From Phycisphaerales bacterium (lineage in GTDB: Bacteria > Planctomycetota > Phycisphaerae > UBA1845 > PWPN01), in assembly GCA_012729595.1 (NCBI GenBank), contig JAAYCU010000242.1, positions 1-34,893 on the forward strand: DNA of 34,893 nucleotides, given 5' to 3'. Position numbers and translations under genes: made by a program. Below the pieces are notes generated by a model, which saw only the letters and a program-made list of their open reading frames with translations, did not search any database and was not told the DNA's origin. Of the stretch, positions 17,328 through 25,967 are shown piece after piece. Each line of letters begins with the position of its first letter. Position 1 is the first letter of the stretch.

Positions 17328-20300
17328 TCACGGGCACGCCGGGCAATCGCTGTTGCAGTTGGTCGGGCTGTTCCCGTGAACCGTCATGCCGCTGACCACC
17401 GTACCGCCGGCGCAGGCGATCCCGCCACCGCCGGTTGACGCGGAATCCGTCAGCGTGTTGTCGGTCACCACGCAGTCCAAAATCGAGCAGCCCATGCCGG
17501 TCCAGATCCCACCGCCGCCGGTGGTCGCGGTGTTGTCGTTGACCGTACACTGGCTGGCCGTACTCTTGAACAGGCTGAGCCCGCCGCCCCATTGCGAGGC
17601 AACGTTGCCGGTGATCGTGGAGGCCATGATGTCGCCTTCGGCGATGTGGGCACCGCCGCCCTGCGGCGCCGAGTTGTTCTCGATTTGGCACAAGCTGACA
17701 AGAGGGTACCACCGCTCCGCCTGGCCGATCGCGTAGATTCCGCCGCCGCGATAGGACGCCTCGTTGTCCATGAACGATGAACTGAGCACGTAGACATCCT
17801 TGTCGCTGCCGAGCCCGCCACCGTTCCTGGCCGTATTGTAAGCCGCGTACACGTCGGCGATCACCGACGTGACGGCGATATCCGACAGGCTGCCCTGAAC
17901 GAAAATGCCGCCACCGTCGCCCTCGATCGCCTCGTTGCTTGTCAACTGGCAATTCGTGACGTTGGACTGTTCGAGGTAGATGCCGCCGCCCTGGCTGTAG
18001 AAGGCGTTTCCGGCGGTCCCGGCCCGGTTGCGCAGAAGGAAGCCCGAATGGATCCGGCTGTAGCTCGCGCGGATTCCGCCGCCGCGCTGGCCTGCGGTGT
18101 TGTCGATCAATTCGACCTGCGAGACCTCCGTCCCGTCGCACCAGATGCCCCCGCCGTCCTTACCGGCCGAGTTCTCGGTAAACACGCAGCCAACGATGAA
18201 GAGCGGCTTGCCCTCGGAAACGATGTTCGCATGAATGCCCCCGCCATCCTCGCCGGCCTGATTGGCGTCCAGGACACAGTTCTGGATCGACACCCCGTTG
18301 GCCGCCTTGATGCCGCCGCCGTCGCGTTCGGCGATGTTGCGGGCGAAGACGCAGCCGGTGATCGTGGAATACTCGCGGGCCGATACGCCGGCTCCGTTCT
18401 GGGCCGTATTGTCGGTAAAGACACAGTCGGTCAGGATGGCATTGGCAGCGAACGCCCCGCCCCCGCCGGTGAACGCACTGTTTTGCGCAAAGGTGCAATC
18501 GATCAACCGGCATTGGTTCGCCGCGATGCCGCCGCCGGAGGAACCCGCGGTATTGCCGACGAACGTGCAGTTCGTCAGGATCGGCACGTGGTCCTCATCC
18601 TTCGGTACGTTCGCCAGGTTGACCGCTCCGCCGGACGAGGTCGCGTGGTTGGACTCGAAGCGGCAATTCGTGAAGGACACGAGCGTTCCACCGTCCGAGA
18701 CATGGACGGCCCCGCCGTCGCGGGCCTGACAGGCGCGGAAGGTGCAGTTGTTAAAGGCGACGTTGGCGTTGCCGCTCAGCCGCAGGGCCCCGCCAAAGTT
18801 GCCCGAGCCGCGGTAGATCTGCAGATTCCGGAAGGTGACATGCGTGCCGTGCAGCCAACCCAGCCGGGCGGCGTCGGCCAGATCGATGATCGTCGTGTCC
18901 GGGCCGGCCCCTTCGATCACCACGTGGTCGCGCGGGATGATGATTTCGTGGAATCCGTCTCCGGAGTGCGTACCGGCCTCGACATGGATGATGTCGTTGT
19001 AGGTCGCCGCGTTCAACGCGGCCTGGAGCGTGGGGTACTGGCTGGGTACATAGAGCGTCCGCGGCGGGTTGGAGGCGAAGATCGCCCGGACGCTTCTGTT
19101 GGTGGTCATCTCCAACACGCCGGTCAGCTCGTCACCGGTGAGAGAACCCTCCCAATGATGGAACTCGAAACCGGCGGCCGGCTGGGCCGCGACCAGGACG
19201 TTGATCCCCCACGGGTACGGGCCGGTGCCGGGGAACAACTGAATCTCGCCGGCGCCGGGCGGGAAAACCTCGGTGGTAACGGTGTAGGTGGGCAGGCCCG
19301 TTCCCGTCCCCGCCCCGGTCCAACTGTCGCCCATGCCTTCGGGCACGATGCCCGCGATGAACAGCTTGGATGCGTCGACGGGCTGGCCGGACAGGGTGGC
19401 CGCGTGCAGCGTCTGACTGCTGCCGCTCATCAGGTTGCGAACGGTCCAACCGGCCACCTCGTAGCCGGTATTCGGCTGAGCGGTCATATTGAGCGACTGG
19501 TTGAACAGATAGAGATCCCAAATCAGATCTTTCGGCGAAATGGCCGCCGTGCCCAGTCCGGCCGGATCCACATCGGCCAGCATCCGCGCGAGCAAGACCT
19601 GACGGGCCTTGAACAGGTTGTGCGAGTAGGTGTAGCTCGGTAAGCCGTCGATAATCGCGAACTTCAGGTTGAAATCACACTTGCTACCCCGGCCCAGCTC
19701 GGCGCCGAGCACGCCGTCCCTGTAGGTGCCTGCCAGTTCGAGGTACTCCTTCCAGGACAGCGACGGGCCGACGACGCCAAAGAAGGTCATCCCGAACTTC
19801 GGCTTGACGTAGATGCGGGCGGTAATCGGCGTGATGCCCCACTCCGGCGTGTGCGGCGTGACCGTAAGCGTCCTCTCGGCAATGGGGATCCAGCCCTCGC
19901 CCTTTGTGTATTCGGCACCGAGCGTGGCACCGGCGTTGAAGTCCATACCGGCAGTGATGGTGCCCATGTCCCCGAAGACCACCTCCGCGCCGATCGCGAC
20001 CTCGAGGAAGGCCTGGTATATGATGGGCGGCCCGCCGACGATGTAAATGAAGCCGAAGGGATTAGGCCACTTGGCCTTGGCGATCGTCGTTTCCTTGCTG
20101 ATAAGTTCCGAGACCTTGTACGCCTCGACGGAAACCCCCAGCCCGAGATGGAAGTCGGTGCCGGCCGTGAGGCGCAGGTGCTTGAGGCTGCTATCCTCGA
20201 TCTCGGCCGTGAAGTCGAAGTCCGGACTGAAGTCGATCGTCAACTGATCGAGAGTAACCTTACCCCATCCGTCCAACGAGATCGAGTGGTCGGTGAAGGT

Positions 20301-21044
20301 CAGCGAGGCCATGCCCCGGTTGCCGCGCGTCAGGCGGACTTGCTTCATGTTATCCGGCAACGCCATGCCTGCCGTCTCGAGAACCACATCGTCGGGATCG
20401 AATGGAACGCTGAACTCAAGGGTGCCGTTTTGGATCAGGTCGGTCAGGGCCGCCTGCTCGGTCGCGACGGTCGTCTGCTCGCCGTTGCTTATCGCCGGGG
20501 AGATCACGCGGAGCAACCGGCCTTCGCCGCGCGTGGACAGCAGTAACGTACCGGGAGCGATCGAAGCCGGAACCTCGCTGCCGGTCAGCGTGGCTTGTCC
20601 GTCAGCATCGACGATGATCTCAACGGTGTCCGGCAGAACGCGAAGGTTCTTGTTGATCGTAATGTCTCCCGTCCCCTCGTCGATGGCGACGAAGACGGCC
20701 TGGATCTGGACGTTCGCGTTGATCGTGAGCGGCAGTGGGTTGGTGGCGCCGGCGGCGTCGCCTTCCCATCGCTCGAACCGGAAGCCGGCGGCGGGCGTGG
20801 CGGCAAGCGTGACCGGCGCGCCGGCGGCATAGGTGTCCTGGGCGGGATCGAGCGCAACGATACCCCCGCCCTCGGGCATAACCGTCACCGTGATGGTATA
20901 CCCGTCCTCCGGCTCCAGGCCATCCGGAGGCACACAGCTCCCGACCAAGACCGCCAGCGCGCCGGCCAACACGAAGGCTGTTGCCTCGAAGGCAGAAGAC
21001 CGACGGACCCGTGTCACGAGTGGATTACATGCTTGTCGGCTCAT
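17328..21044 (-). CDS. Large lipoprotein with InlB-type repeats and a C-terminal right-handed beta-helix (Pmp-like GGG repeats)
   Basis: Likely start MSRQACNPLVTRVRR at 21044; lipobox LAVLVGSC. Two VTL..P..GF.F..WEG modules; YPTLQAALNAATYNDIIHVEAGTH; many GGGI/CxFxxN repeats. Confidence 0.88.
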   Translation of the reverse strand: MSRQACNPLVTRVRRSSAFEATAFVLAGALAVLVGSCVPPDGLEPEDGYTITVTVMPEGGGIVALDPAQDTYAAGAPVTLAATPAAGFRFERWEGDAAGATNPLPLTINANVQIQAVFVAIDEGTGDITINKNLRVLPDTVEIIVDADGQATLTGSEVPASIAPGTLLLSTRGEGRLLRVISPAISNGEQTTVATEQAALTDLIQNGTLEFSVPFDPDDVVLETAGMALPDNMKQVRLTRGNRGMASLTFTDHSISLDGWGKVTLDQLTIDFSPDFDFTAEIEDSSLKHLRLTAGTDFHLGLGVSVEAYKVSELISKETTIAKAKWPNPFGFIYIVGGPPIIYQAFLEVAIGAEVVFGDMGTITAGMDFNAGATLGAEYTKGEGWIPIAERTLTVTPHTPEWGITPITARIYVKPKFGMTFFGVVGPSLSWKEYLELAGTYRDGVLGAELGRGSKCDFNLKFAIIDGLPSYTYSHNLFKARQVLLARMLADVDPAGLGTAAISPKDLIWDLYLFNQSLNMTAQPNTGYEVAGWTVRNLMSGSSQTLHAATLSGQPVDASKLFIAGIVPEGMGDSWTGAGTGTGLPTYTVTTEVFPPGAGEIQLFPGTGPYPWGINVLVAAQPAAGFEFHHWEGSLTGDELTGVLEMTTNRSVRAIFASNPPRTLYVPSQYPTLQAALNAATYNDIIHVEAGTHSGDGFHEIIIPRDHVVIEGAGPDTTIIDLADAARLGWLHGTHVTFRNLQIYRGSGNFGGALRLSGNANVAFNNCTFRACQARDGGAVHVSDGGTLVSFTNCRFESNHATSSGGAVNLANVPKDEDHVPILTNCTFVGNTAGSSGGGIAANQCRLIDCTFAQNSAFTGGGGAFAANAILTDCVFTDNTAQNGAGVSAREYSTITGCVFARNIAERDGGGIKAANGVSIQNCVLDANQAGEDGGGIHANIVSEGKPLFIVGCVFTENSAGKDGGGIWCDGTEVSQVELIDNTAGQRGGGIRASYSRIHSGFLLRNRAGTAGNAFYSQGGGIYLEQSNVTNCQLTSNEAIEGDGGGIFVQGSLSDIAVTSVIADVYAAYNTARNGGGLGSDKDVYVLSSSFMDNEASYRGGGIYAIGQAERWYPLVSLCQIENNSAPQGGGAHIAEGDIMASTITGNVASQWGGGLSLFKSTASQCTVNDNTATTGGGGIWTGMGCSILDCVVTDNTLTDSASTGGGGIACAGGTVVSGMTVHGNSPTNCNSDCPACP

Positions 21045-21321
21045 TGTTTTCGCCTTTCTGATATGAGGGCGAGTGGAATTGTCGTACCGGTTCAAGATCG
21101 TTCGGCGACCCAGCCTCACCGCCTATTATCATACCAGCGCGGCGCGGTCAAATACAGCACTGGGACCGTCTTTCCCAAGAGCCATCCCCCACACCCGGCA
21201 GGTCGCCGGCGATTCCGGCCGCTAGGCCCTCCCCGTCGATGCCGCCGTGTGCTGCTGCTCTCGATCCGTATCTTAAATAATGATTCCCGTCACGCCGTTA
21301 CGGCATGAGCCGACCCGGATG

Positions 21322-21455
21322 AGTAAGGGGAGGGACGGGCAACCAAGGGCGTCGGCCGCGGTATGGAACAACTCGGCCTCGGCGTTGGTGATACGTTTAT
21401 CGGCATTGATACAGGCCGCGCCGGCCTTGAGGCCGAAAAGAGCTACACCCCCTTA
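21322..21455 (-). repeat. Dispersed M48-C-terminus-derived repeat, copy 3
   Basis: Minus-strand reading GLKAGAACINADKRITNAEAELFHTAADALGCPSLPLLI. Confidence 0.87.
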
Positions 21456-21817
21456 TCCGCCCGGTACAACCGGATGGTCCCTGGGGTAACGACAACGATC
21501 GCACCGATCGCCGATTCTATGTCCATGCCTGCCAGGAGAGACTCGGTGAGATGAATGTAACCGGCTCGACTCTCGCGCGGCAACCGCAGTAGAACGATGC
21601 CCGCATGAGCGCCCGGTGAAAAAAGCCGTGCGTTTGAAAACCCTTTGTCCGCGGTGAACAGACACCGCCGCTCCTGTTGCACTACTTTCCAAAGTTTCTC
21701 GTCGGGAGTTCCGGTCAATCCCTCTTGGATGACCGTTTGCGCATCGTGGCCCGCTCTGCGCAAAATATCAGCAACCTCGACTGGCAAGTCCTCATCAACC
21801 TTTACCGCAATGGACAT
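21443..21817 (-). CDS. DUF5615 family PIN-like toxin
   Basis: MSIAVKVDEDLPVEVADILRRAGHDAQTVIQEGLTGTPDEKLWKVVQQERRCLFTADKGFSNARLFSPGAHAGIVLLRLP; 9 bp after the DUF433 gene. Confidence 0.85.
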   Translation of the reverse strand: MSIAVKVDEDLPVEVADILRRAGHDAQTVIQEGLTGTPDEKLWKVVQQERRCLFTADKGFSNARLFSPGAHAGIVLLRLPRESRAGYIHLTESLLAGMDIESAIGAIVVVTPGTIRLYRADKGV

Positions 21818-21826
21818 GATGTGTAT

Positions 21827-22081
21827 CTACTTCGAGATCGGAACAAGGTCGAAGCGGTTGACCGCTTCCGCGGCGTAGAGCAAGGCCGCCTGGATATCTT
21901 CCCGGGCCAATTGTGGATAACTTCTCATAATCTGTTCGAAGGTGTCACCGTCGGCCACGCTCCCGACAATGACGCTCACGGGTACACGCGTGCCGCCGAC
22001 ACATGGATCGCCATGGTGAACGGCGGGATCACTGCGAATGCGCTCACGCCAATCGGTAGCTGTATCCATAAAGCACCTCAC
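21827..22081 (-). CDS. DUF433 family antitoxin
   Basis: RIRSDPAVHHGDPCVGGTRVPVSVIVGSVADGDTFEQIMRSYPQLAREDIQAALLYAAE; start may be MDTATDWRER at 22069. Confidence 0.88.
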   Translation of the reverse strand: MRCFMDTATDWRERIRSDPAVHHGDPCVGGTRVPVSVIVGSVADGDTFEQIMRSYPQLAREDIQAALLYAAEAVNRFDLVPISK

Positions 22082-22211
22082 AGTAGAACCTCGAATTTGC
22101 CAAGTTCATCATAACAGTATTTCCTCTTTTGGCCAAGACCGGGGGGAAATACGAGGGCGCGGCTCGTTTATTAGACTGGCCCCGCGAGGATGGCGAGTTG
22201 ACGATCAACTC

Positions 22212-22229
22212 AAAGAGCTGCGTCCCTTT
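22212..22229 (+). repeat. Solo copy of the cassette-end motif
   Basis: AAAGAGCTGCGTCCCTTT; matches 16010-16030 with one C fewer. Confidence 0.75.
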
Positions 22230-22275
22230 CGAGTGCGTCCGGAAACTTATTGTATCGGTCTTTCATGGCCGAAGT

Positions 22276-22296
22276 GCACAGGCGAGACGCCTGTGC
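22276..22296. repeat. Short perfect palindromic (REP-like) repeat
   Basis: GCACAGGCG-aga-CGCCTGTGC. Confidence 0.6.
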
Positions 22297-22306
22297 CACA
22301 CCGGTT

Positions 22307-24220
22307 TCAGGATGCATTCTTGATCAGGGGAGGGACAGGGCAGCCTAAGGCGTCGGCCGCAGCGCGGAACAGCTCGGCCTCGGTGATACTTATATCGGCA
22401 CCGATGCAGGCGGCGCCGGCCTTGAGCACCTTTTCCTTCAGCGGCGGGGACAGGCGAGCAAGTTCATCCAAGGCCGCGTCGAGGGTCTTCAAACCGCATC
22501 GGTCCAAAGGACACAGGGTCATATCCTTCAATTGGAGGGTTTGGGCACCGGCCTCGAAGGCAACCCGCACTTTGTCCATCTCTTTTTGTCCCGCATACGC
22601 CAGGGTGGACAGAAACACCTCAAGATGGCCGCGGAGTCGCGGTAAGCCATAGTACATGGATCGGGGAGGGGCGGCCCCGCGCGTAAAATGGGCCTCGAGA
22701 CTATGCAGGACAAGCCTTTGGAGCATCCACTCGAACAGCTCGATCTTCCGGTCGGCCTCGACCAGGGCGACAAAATTACGCTTGAACGTCTGGTACTGGC
22801 TCGGCGAGAGCTGTTTCAAGGCCGGCAAGGTCAGATCGATCAAGGGCAGTCGTTCGCGGGTTTTCAGCCGCTCGGCCGACGGCAGCAGCTTCAAGGTGAT
22901 CTGAAACACGTCCGGATCGGCGTACTGGGCCAGCCATTCGATCTGATTCTTGCGGACATCGCCCTCACGTTGAATCAGGAGAGCATAAATGACCGCCCGC
23001 GCTCCGAAAGGATCATGGGCGGCGCTCACCAGCGGTTCCGGAAGGTCATGGAGTACCTGGCCAGCATACTGAATATGTTCCTCGGTCGGCTCCGCGATCT
23101 GGGCGACCACCGGTTTAGCTTGCCCCACGAAGGCCGCCGGGGCCATTCCCCGAGCCGTGGTTTCCCGGGCGGAACTGGCCGCCGGCCGCCCCTTGGCAAA
23201 ACCACCATCCCAGTCCGGCTCGATCCGACGGATGCGCTCGGTCAGCGGCGGGTGGGTGGCAAAAACACCTCCGAACCAGGTGGAAAACCCCTGACTGAAA
23301 AACATGTGGCTGGCCTGCGCGGCGTTGGGATTTTCCAGCCGCGACCCAAGGGAGAATCCGCCGATCCGCTTCAAGGCCCCGGCTATCCCGGAAGGGTTGC
23401 GGGTGAACTGCACGGCCGAGGCGTCGGCGAGATATTCACGTTGGCGGCTGACGGCGGCCTTGATCAATTTGCCGAAAAAGGTGCCCGTATAACCGATGAT
23501 TATGAGGGCAATCCCCAAGGCCAGGAGAATGAACACGCCCCCATCGCCCTTGCCGCGGCTGGAACGCCGCGTACGATGAGTCGAACCGCCTATCGAACGA
23601 AGCAAGATATACCCGATCATCCCGATGATCAGGATCCCGTGCAAAAAGCCCATAAGACGGATATTCAAACGCATGTCGCCGTTGAACACGTGACTGAACT
23701 CGTGAGCGATGACGCCCTGCAATTCGTCGCGGGAGAGTTGCTCGGCACATCCGCGGGTGACGGCCACCACCGCGTCGGCGGGCGAATAGCCGGCGGCGAA
23801 GGCATTGATGCCTGCTTCCTCCAGGATGTAGACCGGGGGGACCGGCGTTCCCGAGGCGATGGCCATTTCCTCGACCACGTTGAACAGCCGGCGTTCGGTG
23901 TGGTCCGTGGTATTGGGCGGGACGAGTCGGCCACCCAACGCCTCCGCAACCGCCTTGCCGCCACCGGCTCGCAACTCAACAATTTTATACAGACTGCCCA
24001 GCCCCACGACGGCCAAGGTTCCCAAGCCGACCGCGAGCAAGAGGGTAGGATGAAAAAGATCCACACTCGGCTGGCCCATATCCTGTTCGATAAAACCAAC
24101 CAACAGGAAGGCCACCACCATATAAACCATGAACATGATGGCCAGAACGGCCAGCGTGAATAACACGATGAGTCGGCCGGTCTTTTTTCGAGCTATCTCC
24201 TGGCTCTCGAAGAAGTTCAT
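22307..24220 (-). CDS. M48 family metallopeptidase (HtpX-like) with long C-terminal extension
   Basis: N-terminal TM helices; GINAFAAGYSPADAVVAVTRGCAEQLSRDELQGVIAHEFSHVFNGDMRLN (HExxH); ends KAGAACIGADISITEAELFRAAADALGCPVPPLIKNAS. Confidence 0.93.
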   Translation of the reverse strand: MNFFESQEIARKKTGRLIVLFTLAVLAIMFMVYMVVAFLLVGFIEQDMGQPSVDLFHPTLLLAVGLGTLAVVGLGSLYKIVELRAGGGKAVAEALGGRLVPPNTTDHTERRLFNVVEEMAIASGTPVPPVYILEEAGINAFAAGYSPADAVVAVTRGCAEQLSRDELQGVIAHEFSHVFNGDMRLNIRLMGFLHGILIIGMIGYILLRSIGGSTHRTRRSSRGKGDGGVFILLALGIALIIIGYTGTFFGKLIKAAVSRQREYLADASAVQFTRNPSGIAGALKRIGGFSLGSRLENPNAAQASHMFFSQGFSTWFGGVFATHPPLTERIRRIEPDWDGGFAKGRPAASSARETTARGMAPAAFVGQAKPVVAQIAEPTEEHIQYAGQVLHDLPEPLVSAAHDPFGARAVIYALLIQREGDVRKNQIEWLAQYADPDVFQITLKLLPSAERLKTRERLPLIDLTLPALKQLSPSQYQTFKRNFVALVEADRKIELFEWMLQRLVLHSLEAHFTRGAAPPRSMYYGLPRLRGHLEVFLSTLAYAGQKEMDKVRVAFEAGAQTLQLKDMTLCPLDRCGLKTLDAALDELARLSPPLKEKVLKAGAACIGADISITEAELFRAAADALGCPVPPLIKNAS

Positions 24221-24306
24221 GAGCTATCTCGTATTTCTGCTGGGTACCGGTTCAGGTTTTCCGACGACGCGTTCAGCCGAAGACGAGCCGCGGCCTACTC
24301 CGGGGT

Positions 24307-25581
24307 TCACGGCTTCATGGCCTTGGCTCCGATGTCGCGACGACAATAAGCTCCCTCGAAATGAATCTTGTCCACCGCGGCGTAGCAGCGTCGGGCGGCG
24401 TCCTCCAGCGTATCGCCCAAGGCCGTCACGCCCAGAACCCGTCCACCGGCCGTGACCACCTGATGACCGCGCGACTGGGTTCCCGCGTGAAAAACGACGA
24501 CATCTTCCATCGCGCCGGCCTCGGCTAATCCGGTAATCGGTTTGCCTGGCTGATAATCGCCCGGATAACCGCCCGAGGACATCACCACGCAGATCGCCGG
24601 CCGCGGATCCCATTCGAGCGATACCGAATCGAGCTTGCCCTCGACCACGGCCATGCAGACTTCCAGCAGGTCGGTTTTCAGGCGCATCAACAAAGGCTGG
24701 ATTTCCGGATCGCCGAATCGACAATTAAACTCGAGCACCTTGGGACCGGCGGCGGTCAGCATCAGCCCGGCATAGAGGACGCCTTTGTAACTCACCCCCT
24801 CGGAACGCAGGGCGTCCATGATAGGCACCAGTATCTCCGATTCGATCTGGCGCATGGAGCGATCATTTACCAGCCGAGTCGGCGAATAGGCGCCCATCCC
24901 CCCGGTATTAGGTCCGGTGTCTCCCTCGCCGATGGGTTTATGGTCCTGGGCGCTGTCCATCACATAAATCGTGTTTCCATCGACCAGGGCCAGAATACTC
25001 ACTTCCGGGCCGACAAGCTTCTCCTCGACCACGACCTTGTCCCCGGCCGCTCCGTAGATGCGATTGACCATGATGTTCTCGAGGGCCAGAATCGCATCGG
25101 CAGGATCGTCGCAGACCGCCACGCCCTTACCTTTGGCCAAGCCGGCGGCCTTGACCACCACGCCACCCTCGCGACTGGCCACATAAACCTTGGCGTCTCG
25201 AAACGTGGTAAATATGCGGGCCTCGCCGGTTGGCACCGAACGTTGGCGCATCATCTCCTTGGCAAAGGCCTTATCCCCCTCCAAGCGGGCAGCGGCTTGT
25301 GAAGGCCCGAACGCCCGGATGCCGGCGGCCTGCAATGCATCCACCATCCCCGCGCACAGCGGATCCTCCGGGCCGACAATCACCAAGTCGATTTTTTCCT
25401 GTCGGGCAAAACCAACAACCCCGGCAATGTCCTCAGCCTGGACCGGCACGCAATCGCCCAAATCGTCCAGCCCGGCATTCCCCGGCGCAAAATACATCCG
25501 GGTGAGGCCCGGGGAACGAGCCAGCTTCCAAGCTAATGCGTGTTCGCGACCGCCACCACCAACCAACAATACTTTCATCAT
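24307..25581 (-). CDS. purD: Phosphoribosylamine--glycine ligase
   Basis: MKVLLVGGGGREHALAWKLARSPGLTRMYFAPGNAG; PSQAAARLEGDKAFAKEMM; LEFNCRFGDPEIQPLLMRLKTDL. Confidence 0.97.
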   Translation of the reverse strand: MMKVLLVGGGGREHALAWKLARSPGLTRMYFAPGNAGLDDLGDCVPVQAEDIAGVVGFARQEKIDLVIVGPEDPLCAGMVDALQAAGIRAFGPSQAAARLEGDKAFAKEMMRQRSVPTGEARIFTTFRDAKVYVASREGGVVVKAAGLAKGKGVAVCDDPADAILALENIMVNRIYGAAGDKVVVEEKLVGPEVSILALVDGNTIYVMDSAQDHKPIGEGDTGPNTGGMGAYSPTRLVNDRSMRQIESEILVPIMDALRSEGVSYKGVLYAGLMLTAAGPKVLEFNCRFGDPEIQPLLMRLKTDLLEVCMAVVEGKLDSVSLEWDPRPAICVVMSSGGYPGDYQPGKPITGLAEAGAMEDVVVFHAGTQSRGHQVVTAGGRVLGVTALGDTLEDAARRCYAAVDKIHFEGAYCRRDIGAKAMKP

Positions 25582-25967
25582 GTCTCCCCAACTAAAAGCC
25601 CTCGGCGGGGGTTTGCCGACTTAGCTCATTACCCCGCCTTTGGCCTGGACCATATCTGGCCAAAGAGTAATCGGATTGTTATATAACCCGACCAACAAGT
25701 AAAGCAAACAACCCTACGCCAGATGAGCGGTCGCCTACTCAAGCAATAGGCCGAAGAGGCGCGGACCTCCGATCACGAACCGATTGCGTATCCGCAAGAA
25801 AATATCAATATTCGCCACATTCCACAAGTGATTGAATCAGAGGCGCACCAATAACGCGAGGGTGTACAAGCCTGCATCAAAGAGATATCGTATCACTCAA
25901 ATATGTGTTTGCGGGCACGGGCCGGCCACACTCTCCAACGACTCCTTTCGCGAGGTTAAGACGCACT

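Noticed and set aside
17328-19000. Repetitive DNA in the beta-helix gene considered as a CRISPR or tandem array
   Set aside because: Periodicity is degenerate and protein-level (GGG coil repeats); no identical repeats with spacers.
18048-19643. 531-aa plus ORF
   Set aside because: Antisense shadow of the beta-helix gene; composition mirrors its GGG repeats.
22038-22652. 204-aa plus ORF containing TGETPVPH
   Set aside because: Built from repeat and palindrome sequence plus M48 antisense; not a real gene.
22688-24163. 491-aa plus ORF
   Set aside because: Antisense to the M48 protease gene.
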